Shown: piece by piece, positions 51,842-61,239 of the stretch
Position numbering within the stretch: position 1 is the stretch's first letter
How the letters are laid out: each line of letters begins with the position of its first letter
Assembly (NCBI RefSeq): GCF_014641555.1
Contig: NZ_BMHY01000011.1
Coordinates: forward strand, 68,711 to 132,710
Direction of reading: 5' to 3'
DNA length: 64,000 bases
Source: Paenibacillus radicis (ex Gao et al. 2016)
Lineage (GTDB): Bacteria; Bacillota; Bacilli; Paenibacillales; Paenibacillaceae
Position numbers and translations under genes: made by a program
The notes under the pieces: generated by a model
What the model was told of the DNA's origin: nothing
Database searches by the model: none
What the model saw: only the letters and a program-made list of their open reading frames with translations

Positions 51842-54190
51842 ATGACAACTATAAAATATCCGTTAAATCGTCCATTTGATGTAGGAGCGGGCTTCGAAGA
51901 GCCTTCCGATACGTATTTCTTCGCTTCATCCGCAGCCGCCTACGATGCAGAAACGCATCAAGGTCAAATGCAGTGGCAGCGCTATTTGCGCAAGCCTCGC
52001 CTTTCTTTCAACCAGATCGATTATCCGTTCGCCGCATCTCAGGGCTGGGAGTTTCCCGATGAATATGCGGATCAGCCGGTTACGGATTTCCAGCTCGCTT
52101 TCTTGAGCGAGCGGACAATCCGGCTCCGGGTTAAGACGCGTCCATCCTTCAGCCGTAGAACATCCGATGAGTCATCGCTCATGCTGGAAGAGGGGGCGGC
52201 CGATCGCCGGTTTCAATGGGAGTCACGCCAAGAAGGTGATTCGGCAGTCGTCTATGAGAGCCGCTTTGGCTCGGTAACCGTAGGCTTTAATCCGTGGAAA
52301 ATTACGATCCGGAATTCGGATGGCGAAGTTCTGACCGAGACGCGGCATCTGTCCGATTCCAAATCGCTGCTCAATTCCAATCAGCTGCCGTTTGCATTCC
52401 GCAGAAGCTCAGCCGATATGGGCAATCAGCTTGCAGCCAGCTTTTCTTTGCACCCCGATGAGAAACTGTTTGGTACGGGGGAGTCTTTTACCCGTCTGAA
52501 TAAACGCGGTCAGCGGATTGATCTGTTCACAACCGATGCGCTTAGTGCGCAAACGCCGCGCATGTATAAGCCAATTCCGTTTTACCTAAGCAGCCGGGGC
52601 TATGGCATGTTCGTTCATTCCACGGCACCGATGACCTTCGATTTGGGGGCGGCTTACGACGATACGCAAACGCTGTATACCGGGGAAGAGGAACTGGATT
52701 TATTCCTGTTCATCGGCGAGCCGAAGGACGTATTGTCCGAGTATACGAATTTGACGGGGAAAAGTCCGCTGCCGCCGCTCTGGTCGTTTGGCCTATGGAT
52801 GAGCCGGATTACGTACAGCTCTGAAGCAGAGGTGCGCGAGGTGGCGGAGAAGCTTCGCATCAATGGGATTCCAACCGACGTTATCCATCTAGATACGGGA
52901 TGGTTTGATAAAGACTGGCGCTGCAACTACGAGTTTTCTGCGGAGCGGTTCGATGATCCGGGCCGGATGATTTCTGATTTGAAAGAGCAGGGGCTGCGGG
53001 TTTCGCTATGGCAGCTGCCTTATTTCACGCCAACAAACCCGCTCTATGGCGAACTGATTGAAAAGGGCTATGCCGTATTGACCGGCGAGGGAAATCTTCC
53101 AACCGACGATGCGATTCTGGACTTTAGCAATCCGGAGGCAGAGCAATGGTATAAGGAGAAAATCGCCGGTTTGCTGGAACTGGGAGTAGGCGCAATTAAG
53201 GTCGACTTTGGCGAAGCGGCCCCATTGAATGGCGTATATGCTTCTGGCAGAAACGGATATGTGGAGCATAATCTGTATCCGCTTCGTTATAATCGCGCAG
53301 TGGCGGATATTACCCGGCAGGTGAACGACGAAGCGATAATTTGGGCTAGGAGTGCTTGGGCGGGAAGCCAGCGCTATCCGATTCATTGGGGCGGCGATGC
53401 GGAGAACACCGACAGCGCGATGGCGGCGTCGCTTAGAGGCGGCTTATCGCTCGGATTAAGCGGCTTCACCTTCTGGAGTCATGACATCGGCGGCTTTGTC
53501 GAGAGCAGTCCGGAGCTGTTGTACCGCCGATGGCTTCCGTTTGGCATGCTGACCTCTCATAGCCGCTGCCATGGTGCGCCTCCTACGGAACCGTGGGCGT
53601 ACGGTGAAGATTTTATCGTATATTTCCGGCGTGTGACGGAGCTGAAATATGTACTGCTGCCTTACATTTATACGCAGGCCAAACTAAGTGCTGACAAAGG
53701 GCATCCGCTGCTTCGCGCCTTGTTCTTCGAGTTCCCGAATGATCCGGGAGCATGGCTGGTCGAGGATCAATATATGTTCGGCACGGATCTGCTCATCGCA
53801 CCGATATTTGAAGAGAAGACCGAACGCAATGTCTATTTGCCGCCGGGCGAATGGATCGATTTCCAGACCGGTACTCGTTGGATTGGCGGCAGCTGGCAGC
53901 GTATAGAGGCTGGAGATATTCCAATCATTTTGCTGGTCAAAGCAGGCGCGGTCATTCCACAGCTGAAACCAGCGTTGTCGACGGCATTTCTGGATTGGGG
54001 GCATGTTCGGTTTGAGGCTTATGCAGGATCAGATGGTTCGATTCAGGAACCGCTCTGCTGCTCGCTGTTTGAGCCTTCCGAGCAGAAGCTTTATGCTGTT
54101 GAAGTACAAGGAAGTGCTGTAACGGTGAAGGATAGTGATACGGGACAGGCCGACAGCACGAAGCTGGGCTGGGTGACGTTAACCGTTTAA
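51842..54190 (+). CDS. GH31 alpha-xylosidase-like glycosidase (YicI type)
   Basis: 782 residues without a signal peptide. The N-terminal beta-sandwich is followed by the barrel, with nucleophile motif AIKVDFGEAAP (Asp455) and acid/base motif YPIHWGGDAENTD (Asp519). The YicI-like context RGGLSLGLSGFTFWSHDIGGF and the C-terminal beta domains complete the family. The DFGE and HWGGD contexts favour alpha-xylosidase over alpha-glucosidase. It removes non-reducing alpha-xylosyl residues, for example from xyloglucan oligosaccharides, in the cytosol after uptake by the transporter encoded just upstream. It is the last gene of the YesM/YesN-linked operon. Confidence 0.88.
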   Translation: MTTIKYPLNRPFDVGAGFEEPSDTYFFASSAAAYDAETHQGQMQWQRYLRKPRLSFNQIDYPFAASQGWEFPDEYADQPVTDFQLAFLSERTIRLRVKTRPSFSRRTSDESSLMLEEGAADRRFQWESRQEGDSAVVYESRFGSVTVGFNPWKITIRNSDGEVLTETRHLSDSKSLLNSNQLPFAFRRSSADMGNQLAASFSLHPDEKLFGTGESFTRLNKRGQRIDLFTTDALSAQTPRMYKPIPFYLSSRGYGMFVHSTAPMTFDLGAAYDDTQTLYTGEEELDLFLFIGEPKDVLSEYTNLTGKSPLPPLWSFGLWMSRITYSSEAEVREVAEKLRINGIPTDVIHLDTGWFDKDWRCNYEFSAERFDDPGRMISDLKEQGLRVSLWQLPYFTPTNPLYGELIEKGYAVLTGEGNLPTDDAILDFSNPEAEQWYKEKIAGLLELGVGAIKVDFGEAAPLNGVYASGRNGYVEHNLYPLRYNRAVADITRQVNDEAIIWARSAWAGSQRYPIHWGGDAENTDSAMAASLRGGLSLGLSGFTFWSHDIGGFVESSPELLYRRWLPFGMLTSHSRCHGAPPTEPWAYGEDFIVYFRRVTELKYVLLPYIYTQAKLSADKGHPLLRALFFEFPNDPGAWLVEDQYMFGTDLLIAPIFEEKTERNVYLPPGEWIDFQTGTRWIGGSWQRIEAGDIPIILLVKAGAVIPQLKPALSTAFLDWGHVRFEAYAGSDGSIQEPLCCSLFEPSEQKLYAVEVQGSAVTVKDSDTGQADSTKLGWVTLTV

Positions 54191-54200
54191 TAGATTTCGG

Positions 54201-54250
54201 AAAGCCAACTCTGGCAGTCATTTCGGCCGCTGGGATTGGCTTTGTTTTAT
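54201..54250 (+). terminator. Probable rho-independent terminator after the GH31 gene
   Basis: AAAGCCAA (54201-54208) pairs with TTGGCTTT (54236-54243) across a 27-base loop that can fold further, then GTTTTATTG. Confidence 0.6.
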
Positions 54251-54377
54251 TGTTAAATGAATAAAAGGCTGCAGGCGTTAGCTGTATTTCGCGTTTATCG
54301 AACTACAATGATATGATGGAATAAATGGTAAACAGAGCCTCTTTTTTAATAGGTTATGGACAGGTTGGTGGAATCAT

Positions 54378-54824
54378 TTGATCCGTACAAAAAATAATGG
54401 CTATCAGTTCCTTGATTTTATTCATGTAAAAGAAGATGAGATACATACCTATGCACCTATTGCTGGCTCCTTCGCCGTATTAAATTGTTCAGGGAAATAT
54501 TTGATGTGCTATAACACTTGGAGGGAACAATGGGAATTGCCTGCGGGTCAACGCGAAGAGAACGAGACGCCAATAGAATGTGCGATTAGAGAGCTTCTTG
54601 AGGAAACAGGGCAAACGGCAAATGATTTAGAATTCACGGGTTTGCTGAAAGTGAAAAACCTTTCCAATGGTAACGTAAAGTATAACCCTGTGTTTGTAGC
54701 ATTCATTGAAACGCTGCAACCATTTGTTATGAATAATGAAACATCTGAAATCAAATTATGGGATTTGAAAGAGGATATTGGATACGTGGATGAGGTTGAT
54801 ATTCAGGTGTTCAACTATATTTAA
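54378..54824 (+). CDS. Nudix hydrolase, AT-rich gene
   Basis: 148 residues from TTG 54378 (GGTGG six bases upstream). The Nudix box is GQREENETPIECAIRELLEETGQ (about 57-79), complete with the RELLEE core. It resembles small MutT/ADP-ribose-type enzymes; substrate is unknown. The gene and its flanks are clearly richer in A and T than the neighbouring operons, suggesting separate acquisition. It has its own terminator. Confidence 0.85.
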   Translation: MIRTKNNGYQFLDFIHVKEDEIHTYAPIAGSFAVLNCSGKYLMCYNTWREQWELPAGQREENETPIECAIRELLEETGQTANDLEFTGLLKVKNLSNGNVKYNPVFVAFIETLQPFVMNNETSEIKLWDLKEDIGYVDEVDIQVFNYI

Positions 54825-54873
54825 TAATGATCAATGGAATGGATGATGAGTCCAAAAGAATGTTTTATTGTAG

Positions 54874-54900
54874 ACCTTGAGTGCGTTACTCAAGGTTCTT
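54874..54900 (+). terminator. Rho-independent terminator
   Basis: ACCTTGAGT (54874-54882), a five-base loop, ACTCAAGGT (54888-54896), then TCTTCTTG. Confidence 0.75.
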
Positions 54901-55295
54901 CTTGTTGTACTTCAACATGAATGAGTCTAGCGGCTAAGTTTAATTTTATCATTTTTTGCTTGGAGAAGATCAAACGGGATCTTATTTAGTCTATAGTGTT
55001 CGGCTTTAAGCAAATGATTCTGGAGAAACGTTAGCGTTCGCCTTTGTAAACGGATTCTAACCTTTAAGAAATGAATTAAAGAATCTGTTTATTACAGTGA
55101 TCGGAAGTACATTTGCTTGCGCAATCTGCCTGTGAACATGAACGAATTTGTTTGATATGATTTATCGGGTGTAACTTACCTTCGTCTGCCGGAAATGGTT
55201 GTTTAACCGATGCCCGAGCCGTACTAGATTCATACCATATTGGAGTGGCAGGCATTAATGGCCAAAACCAACTATGAATAACGACGGAGGGAACC
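54901..55295. other. AT-rich intergenic region before gmd
   Basis: About 390 bases with no credible gene. GATTCT at 55054 and TTAAAGAATC near 55075 can form a bulged hairpin. GACGGAGGGAACC supplies the ribosome site of gmd. Nothing else is recognised. Confidence 0.45.
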
Positions 55296-56405
55296 ATGAG
55301 CAAGGTCGCCTTCATTACAGGAATTACAGGGCAGGACGGCATGTATTTGGCCGAACTGCTGCTTAAGAAAGGGTATATCGTGCATGGACTGCGGCGCCGC
55401 AGCTCGCTTTCCAATACGGGTCGCATTGATCGCGTTGTGGAGGAAGCGAACCGTTTGGAGCGGCGTTTGACGCTGCATCATGGCGATTTGACCGATTCAA
55501 CGAATCTCGTTCGTTTGATTCAAAACATCCAGCCTGATGAGATTTATAATCTAGCGGCGATGAGCCATGTTCATGTCAGCTTCGATACGCCAGAGTATAC
55601 AGCTAATGCTGACGGGATCGGCACGCTTCGGTTGTTGGAAGCGGTCCGCTTGCTTGGTCTAACTGGAAAAACGCGTATCTACCAAGCTTCGACCTCAGAG
55701 CTTTACGGACTTGTGCAGGCCGTGCCGCAGAGTGAATCGACACCATTTTATCCGCGAAGTCCGTATGCAGTAGCAAAGCTCTATGGTTATTGGATTACGG
55801 TCAATTACCGTGAGGCATATGGCATGTATGCTTGCAACGGGATTTTGTTCAACCATGAAAGCCCGGTACGGGGCGAAACATTCGTAACGCGAAAAATTAC
55901 GCGTGCAGTCGCCCGCATCGCTAGCGGACTGCAGCTAACGCTTGGCCTAGGCAACCTGTCGGCTAAGCGGGATTGGGGTCATGCGCGTGATTATGTTGAC
56001 GCGATGTGGCGCATTTTACAACAGGACGTACCAGAAGATTATGTTATTGCGACCGGCCAAACGACCGAAGTGCGGCATTTTGTTCAGCTTGCCTTTGCGG
56101 AAGCGGGCATTGAGATTGCATTTGAGGGTGAAGGTGCGGAAGAGTACGGTTATGTTGTAACAAGCAATCGTCCTGAAGTGGCGATCGGGCAGAAAGTCGT
56201 ACAGGTCGATCCCCGTTTTTACCGGCCTTCCGAGGTTGATTTGCTGCTAGGCGATCCAACGAAAGCGGCCGAGAAGCTAGGCTGGACGCCGCAGACGGAT
56301 CTAGCCGGACTTGTACAGGAAATGGTCGCTAATGATCTAGAGGAAGCGCGCCGCGTTGTCGAGCTTCGCAAGCTGGGCTACAGCGTCAGCTTAGATATCG
56401 AATAA
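55296..56405 (+). CDS. gmd: GDP-mannose 4,6-dehydratase
   Basis: 369 residues. The extended-SDR cofactor motif is GITGQDGMYLAE (residues 9-20), LRRRSS binds NADP phosphate, the catalytic Thr/Ser region is ASTSELYG (131-138), and Tyr157/Lys161 are in SPYAVAKLYG. NHESPVRGETFVTRKITRA is diagnostic of Gmd. It makes GDP-4-keto-6-deoxymannose, the precursor of GDP-perosamine, GDP-fucose or GDP-rhamnose. Genes for a GDP-perosamine synthase and an acetyltransferase lie 4 kb downstream on the other strand, separated by a UvrA2 gene and repeats. AGGGAACC precedes the ATG. Confidence 0.95.
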   Translation: MSKVAFITGITGQDGMYLAELLLKKGYIVHGLRRRSSLSNTGRIDRVVEEANRLERRLTLHHGDLTDSTNLVRLIQNIQPDEIYNLAAMSHVHVSFDTPEYTANADGIGTLRLLEAVRLLGLTGKTRIYQASTSELYGLVQAVPQSESTPFYPRSPYAVAKLYGYWITVNYREAYGMYACNGILFNHESPVRGETFVTRKITRAVARIASGLQLTLGLGNLSAKRDWGHARDYVDAMWRILQQDVPEDYVIATGQTTEVRHFVQLAFAEAGIEIAFEGEGAEEYGYVVTSNRPEVAIGQKVVQVDPRFYRPSEVDLLLGDPTKAAEKLGWTPQTDLAGLVQEMVANDLEEARRVVELRKLGYSVSLDIE

Positions 56406-56429
56406 ATATGGAAATAACGACTCAACAAT

Positions 56430-56459
56430 ATCCCTGACAGTGCTGCTGTCGGGGATTTT
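56430..56459 (+). terminator. Rho-independent terminator after gmd
   Basis: ATCCCTGACAG (56430-56440) pairs with CTGTCGGGGAT (56446-56456) with one T-G pair, then TTTTA. The remaining gap to 56713 holds no recognised feature beyond the AGGAGAG ribosome site. Confidence 0.82.
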
Positions 56460-56713
56460 ATTTGCTGAGAAATGCTTTTATACATATAGCTAAGGAGGGA
56501 AACCAGCGCTGTAGGTCGTGCAAATCTGCATGCGGCTGTTAGAGGCTCAAGAAAAACCTTCTTGCTCCATGACAGATTTAATATGTAATACTCCTATCAC
56601 TACGCACTATTTTAGACACAGCCTTATCATTTGCATGAATGTTGTAGACTAAGGTTAGTGTGTAGAGTTGGCGCGTTGCTTCTATAAAATCAAGCAATTA
56701 AGGAGAGTGTTGC

Positions 56714-59158
56714 ATGCACGATTTTATTCGTATTAAAGGAGCAAGAGAAAACAATTTGAAAAATATTTCGCTGGATATCCCGAAGCATCAACTGGTGGTT
56801 GTCACTGGCCCTTCCGGTTCAGGCAAGTCGACACTTGCGATGGACATTTTGCAGCGTGAGTGCCAGCGGCAGTATATGGAGTCGAGCGGTTTGTCTTCAG
56901 AATCGATATCAAAGCCTAAAGTTGATTCAATCGTCGGGTTGTCGCCCTCGATTGCTGTAGGCCAGCATGTGACGAATCGCAACCCACGATCGACGGTGGG
57001 AACCGTGACCGATATGTATACGTATTTGAGGCTTGTGTTTCATAAAAAAGGGGAGCGGCGATGCGTGCATTGCAACGCAGCTATTCCGCCTTCAGCAATC
57101 GAAGAGTCTGAGACGGTCGATTGTCCGGCATGCGGGCATGAGAACAAGCGATTGACGAAGTCGGATTTTTCCTTTAATACCCCAAATGGTGCTTGCCCAA
57201 CCTGCAGCGGTTTGGGAACGGTGGTGGAAATTGACATTGATGCAGTTTTCAATAAGGAGAAAAGCATTAAGGATGGGGGTGTCCGGTTCTGGAACGGGAT
57301 GCTAGCCGATTACCAGACAGCGATTCTTGAGGCGGCCGGCAAGCATTATGGTCTTGAGATGAGCGGCATCCTGCCTTTGCATTCATACAGTGAAGCGCAA
57401 TGGGACTTGCTGCTGTATGGAGCAGAAAGCGAAGCTTTCTCCAGCCGATTCCCAACTATCTCTCCCCCAAAGGCCGTAACAAAGGGCAAGTTTGAAGGAG
57501 TGCTGAACGGGATGTGGCGGCGGTATAAGGAAAAGGAAGGGCAGTCGGGGGAAGCGGATTATTTTATAGCTCAATCCTGCGAATGTTGTGGCGGAGAGCG
57601 ATTGAAAGAGGAAAGCCGTCTTACGACGGTGGAAGGTCAACGTTTGCCACAGCTCTCCAAGATGTCGCTGGACGAGCTCTGCGAGTGGCTGAACCGAGTC
57701 CAGTCGAAATACGAACAGGATGGAGACAGCCTGCTGGAAACAGTCTTATACGACTTACTTATCAAAGTGGAAAGAGTCGTAAATGTCGGGCTTGGTTATT
57801 TGTCGCTGGACCGCAACGCCATAACCTTATCCGGTGGCGAAGCCCAGCGGCTGAGACTTGCATCCATACTAGGTTCCGGTTTGACCGGGGTTTTGTATTT
57901 GTTAGATGAACCGACGTCGGGACTGCATCCGAAAGATACGGACGGGCTGGTACATGTGATGAAGCAACTGCGAGATCTCGGTAATACGGTGCTCGTTATC
58001 GAACATGATGAACTTGTCATTGAACAAGCCGATCACGTCATTGACGTTGGACCAGGCGCGGGACGTTTTGGCGGTGAAATCGTCGGTCAGGGAAAAGTTG
58101 CGGAGCTCATGTGTCAGCCGGATTCTGTAACCGGACGCTATTTGAATGAAAATACGAAGCTCACCTCTAAGAGGCGGAGCGGAAGCGGCGAGCAAATTAC
58201 AATCTATGACGCTGAGCTGCATAATTTGCAGAAGGTGACGGCCTCTTTTCCGCTCGGCTGCTTGATCGCAGTGTCTGGCGTTTCCGGTTCGGGAAAATCG
58301 ACCTTGGTGTTTGAACTGCTTGCAAACGCGGATAGAAGTAAAGCCGCTGTACCAGGCTGCCGTAAAATTACCGGTCTGGACGGAATCGACAACATGATTC
58401 GGGTTGACCAGTCTCCGCTTTCCCGCATGCAGCGATCCAGCGTTTCTACCTATATTGATCTATATACGCTGCTGCGGAAAATTTACGCTTCCTTGCCGAC
58501 AGCGAAGGAAAAAGGATTGAAGGAGAATAGCTTTTCTTTCAATACAACTGGCGGCAGGTGCGACCGCTGCGAAGGTCTAGGGCAGGTCGTGGTGGATATG
58601 CATTTCCTCTCACATTTGCAAGTTGAATGCCCGGAGTGCCGGGGAAAGCGGTTCAAACCAGAGGTGCTGGAAGTCCAATATGAAGGTTATTCGATTTCCG
58701 ATATATTGGGGCTTAGCATAGAAGAAAGCGTACCGCTGTTCGCCAAGCAAAAAAAGATGGCGGCTTTGCTAGAGTTGTTATGCGAGGTCGGACTAGGCTA
58801 TTTGCAATGGGGCCAATCCGTGACGACCTTGTCCGGTGGTGAAGGTCAGCGGCTGAAGCTGGCGCGGGAGCTGAGCAAGCCGGCACCCGGCCACACGCTC
58901 TATTTGCTGGATGAGCCTTCCACCGGTCTGCACCCCATTGATGTACAAAAGCTGCATGTGCTGCTCAATAAATTGGTGGACGCAGGCAATACGGTCATTA
59001 TGGTGGAGCATAATACTGACCTAATCGCTTCGTCGGATTGGGTACTCGATATGGGGCCAGGCGGCGGAACAGCAGGCGGAGAGCTGATTGCCAGCGGAAC
59101 GCCGGAAGCTGTCGCTCAAGCGCCAGGTTCGTTCACCGGCCAATTTCTAAAGGTATAG
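56714..59158 (+). CDS. UvrA2-like excinuclease ATPase paralogue
   Basis: 814 residues, shorter than housekeeping UvrA (about 950). The first ATPase has Walker A GPSGSGKST (about 32-40), a CxxC zinc pair set (CVHC ... CPAC near 118-142) and signature LSGGEAQRLRLA. The second has GVSGSGKSTL (near 524), CDRCEGLGQ and CPECRGKRF zinc ligands, and LSGGEGQRLKLA. The missing length matches loss of the UvrB-interaction region, typical of class II UvrA (UvrA2/DrrC-like) proteins linked to DNA-damage or antibiotic tolerance. It sits between gmd and the per genes. The last codons are partly duplicated 377 bp downstream with the adjoining repeat. Confidence 0.88.
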   Translation: MHDFIRIKGARENNLKNISLDIPKHQLVVVTGPSGSGKSTLAMDILQRECQRQYMESSGLSSESISKPKVDSIVGLSPSIAVGQHVTNRNPRSTVGTVTDMYTYLRLVFHKKGERRCVHCNAAIPPSAIEESETVDCPACGHENKRLTKSDFSFNTPNGACPTCSGLGTVVEIDIDAVFNKEKSIKDGGVRFWNGMLADYQTAILEAAGKHYGLEMSGILPLHSYSEAQWDLLLYGAESEAFSSRFPTISPPKAVTKGKFEGVLNGMWRRYKEKEGQSGEADYFIAQSCECCGGERLKEESRLTTVEGQRLPQLSKMSLDELCEWLNRVQSKYEQDGDSLLETVLYDLLIKVERVVNVGLGYLSLDRNAITLSGGEAQRLRLASILGSGLTGVLYLLDEPTSGLHPKDTDGLVHVMKQLRDLGNTVLVIEHDELVIEQADHVIDVGPGAGRFGGEIVGQGKVAELMCQPDSVTGRYLNENTKLTSKRRSGSGEQITIYDAELHNLQKVTASFPLGCLIAVSGVSGSGKSTLVFELLANADRSKAAVPGCRKITGLDGIDNMIRVDQSPLSRMQRSSVSTYIDLYTLLRKIYASLPTAKEKGLKENSFSFNTTGGRCDRCEGLGQVVVDMHFLSHLQVECPECRGKRFKPEVLEVQYEGYSISDILGLSIEESVPLFAKQKKMAALLELLCEVGLGYLQWGQSVTTLSGGEGQRLKLARELSKPAPGHTLYLLDEPSTGLHPIDVQKLHVLLNKLVDAGNTVIMVEHNTDLIASSDWVLDMGPGGGTAGGELIASGTPEAVAQAPGSFTGQFLKV

Positions 59159-59431
59159 CTGCAGCTTTGCTCTGCTCTTTCAGGTGCGCACTGGCGGCTG
59201 AGACGTACAACGAACCTGCTTCGCAAAAGAGCGAAGCAAAATTCGCTGCACGAGCGCCAAATGAAGTCGGCAAACGCTACAGCGAACTAAACTTCGCTTT
59301 TCGAGAACCTAGCTTCCTCACTAGCGAAATTCTCTTCGCTAATGCTCGAAAGCAGCTCAACTCCATATATTTCGAGTGAAAAATACGAACCGGTCTTCGC
59401 TAAATTGCGAAGCCGGTTCGCTGTTCGTTAA
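59126..59431 (+). repeat. AGCGAA-family duplication, copy 1 (overlaps the UvrA2-like gene end)
   Basis: This unit runs from the last codons of the UvrA2-like gene to CTGTTCGTTA. It contains GAGCGAAGCAAAATTCGCT, a core TTCGAGAACCTAGCTTCC shared with the 6.4-7.6 kb array, and a strong hairpin (59386-59420, arms CGAACCGG-T-CTTCGC and GCGAAGCCGGTTCG). It is followed by a diverged second copy about 370 bp on. Open frames inside are judged non-coding. Confidence 0.82.
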
Positions 59432-59502
59432 CACCCACTTGTGACTGAGTACAGGAGTGCAGGGAGACGATCGAACGGAGAGGTAAACTATTGTTCAAGG
59501 CC

Positions 59503-59801
59503 GGTTCGTCTACCGTCCATTGGTAAAGGTATGGCTGCTGCTTTTCTCTACTAGGTGCGCACTGGCGGCTGAGACGTACTACGAACCTGCTTCGCAAAAG
59601 AGCGAAGCAAAATTCGCTGCACGAGCGCCAAATGAAGTCGGCAAACGCTACAGCGAACTAAACTTCGCTTTTCGAGAACCTAGCTTCCTCACTAGCGAAA
59701 TTCTCTTCGCTAATGCTCGAAAGCAGCCCAACTCCGTATATTTCGAGTAACATTTGCGAACCGGTCTTCGCTAAATTGCGAAGCCGGTTCGCTGTTCGTT
59801 A
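59503..59801 (+). repeat. AGCGAA-family duplication, copy 2
   Basis: This copy repeats 59126-59431. The portion from GGTGCGCACTGGCGG on is nearly identical; the first 50 bases (GGTTCGTCTACCGTCCATTG) are a decayed copy of the UvrA2-like gene end, with the stop TAG replaced by TGG. The hairpin recurs at 59757-59791. Three substitutions seen within the common open frame (Asn/Tyr, Leu/Pro, Ile/Val) all change the amino acid, arguing against a protein. The rest of the gap to 60117 holds only the next repeat and a terminator. Confidence 0.82.
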
Positions 59802-59892
59802 GCAATGGGAAGCTGTTGCTCACCAAAGCTATAGCTGAACATATTTTTCTAAATAAGTGTTTTAAGGGAGTTTTGGTTTGAGTTTGTTAGAG

Positions 59893-60009
59893 AGGGTAAG
59901 CGGAGCGTTACGAGTTCAGGCAGACTTTTTGCCGATTCAATTCATTTACCATCGTATAGGCGATGGAGAAATGGAATCAAGAATGACTGCATGAACCGAA
60001 ACGCGCAGC
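59893..60009 (-). repeat. 117-bp dispersed element, copy 2 (inverted)
   Basis: Read on the minus strand it matches 42949-43065 at 97 of 117 positions without gaps, including the CATCG-N6-CGATG hairpin and the GCTGCGCGTTT and AACGCTCCGCTTAC ends. It has no ORF and lies 55 bases from the terminator of the per gene. Confidence 0.8.
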
Positions 60010-60063
60010 CATCCCTGGGTTTGAGCAAGGTTCTGGTTACGCCAGCAGATTCCCGCGGCCATG

Positions 60064-60102
60064 AAAAAAGGCTGCCCTCCTCAAAAAGGAAGGCAGCCTT
60101 TC
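60064..60102 (-). terminator. Rho-independent terminator of the per operon (minus strand)
   Basis: In the minus direction AAAGGCTGCC pairs with GGCAGCCTTT, with an inner TCC/GGA step, followed by TTTTTT. Confidence 0.9.
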
Positions 60103-60117
60103 ACCTTTCAATAGCCG

Positions 60118-61236
60118 TTACCCATTCAGCAGCCGATATTTGATACGGTCGGTTATATACTGAACATCCGACTCGCTGAGCCCGCCATAGGTCGGAACGT
60201 TAAGGCCCTGCGCCGCGATACGGTTAGCGACTGGAAACTGGTCAAGCGCCTGAAGATCTTTATAAGGCGGGAGCACATGCATCGGATAAAAGAACGGCCG
60301 GGTCTCGATGCCATCCTCCTTCAACAACGCCATGAACTGGTTCCGCCGTTCTTCGTCGGCACCATCCAGCACGATGCTGTACATCCAATACACATTTTTA
60401 GCCCAAGGCTTCTGGACGGGCAGCGTAATACCGCTTGTGTCTCGAAGCTGCGCTTCATATAGCGAGGCGACGCGAATGCGCTCGCCCACATGCCAATCGA
60501 TATTTTCCAGCTGCGCGCAGCCGACGGCAGCTTGCATATTCGTCATCCGGTAATTGTATCCGATGACAGGAAACCAGTATTTGCGTACCGGATCGATGCC
60601 TTGCCCTCTCAGCGTCCTCATCATCCCGGCGAGTTTTTCATCATCAGTCGTAATCATACCGCCTTCGCCGGTTGTAATGATTTTGTTGCCGAACAGGCTG
60701 AAAGTGGCACAGCCGCTTAACGAGCCGGTTCGGCGTCCGTTAAATTCCGCGCCAAGCGCTTCGGCGGCGTCTTCGATAACGAACAGGCCATGCTTCTGAG
60801 CCAATGCGTGAACCGCATCCATTTCGGCCGGATGGCCGTACAGGTGAACGGGAATAATGCCCTTCGTATTTGGCGTTATGAGCGATTCAACATGCTCGAT
60901 GCTGATGTTCCATGTATCCGGCTCGCAATCAGCAAACACAGGCTTTGCGCCGCAATAGACGACGGCATTGGCGGTGGCGATAAAGGTCAAAGTCGGTACG
61001 ATCACCTCATCGCCGGGGCCAACCCCATGCGCAAGCAGAGCAAGATGAAGCGCAGTCGTTCCGTTGCTGCAGGATATGGCATAACGGGCCCCGCAATAAG
61101 CAGCAAAGGCTTCCTCAAAAGCAGTAATATATTTTCCCGTCGATGAAATCCACGAGGAATCTATACAGTCCATCACGTATTTTTTTTCATTTCCGTTTAA
61201 AACGGGAACGGCAACCGGATAAAATTTGCCTTCCAT
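60118..61236 (-). CDS. per: GDP-perosamine synthase (DegT/DnrJ-family aminotransferase)
   Basis: 372 residues. PLP-binding Lys185 lies in SLFGNKIITTGEGGM; other marks are DSSWISSTG (27-34), SNGTTALHLAL (57-67), HLYGHPAEMD, EDAAEALGA and RGQGIDPVRKYWFPVIGYNYRMTN. The string WISS-G, NKIITTGEGGM and RGQGxDPxRxYWFP is that of Caulobacter Per. It transaminates GDP-4-keto-6-deoxymannose (Gmd product) with glutamate to GDP-perosamine. GGAGGG precedes the ATG. The start is four bases after the acetyltransferase stop, so the pair is coupled. Confidence 0.92.
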   Translation of the reverse strand: MEGKFYPVAVPVLNGNEKKYVMDCIDSSWISSTGKYITAFEEAFAAYCGARYAISCSNGTTALHLALLAHGVGPGDEVIVPTLTFIATANAVVYCGAKPVFADCEPDTWNISIEHVESLITPNTKGIIPVHLYGHPAEMDAVHALAQKHGLFVIEDAAEALGAEFNGRRTGSLSGCATFSLFGNKIITTGEGGMITTDDEKLAGMMRTLRGQGIDPVRKYWFPVIGYNYRMTNMQAAVGCAQLENIDWHVGERIRVASLYEAQLRDTSGITLPVQKPWAKNVYWMYSIVLDGADEERRNQFMALLKEDGIETRPFFYPMHVLPPYKDLQALDQFPVANRIAAQGLNVPTYGGLSESDVQYITDRIKYRLLNG

Positions 61237-61239
61237 TCG

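Noticed and set aside
56516..56640. Possible small RNA or leader between gmd and the UvrA2-like gene.
   Set aside because: No promoter-terminator pair, no stable hairpin and no known motif could be seen.
59520..59750. 76-codon frame with a signal-peptide-like start in the second repeat copy.
   Set aside because: It lies wholly inside a repeat; the three differences from the other copy all change amino acids, and the apparent signal comes from a decayed copy of the UvrA2-like gene's end and adjoining repeat.
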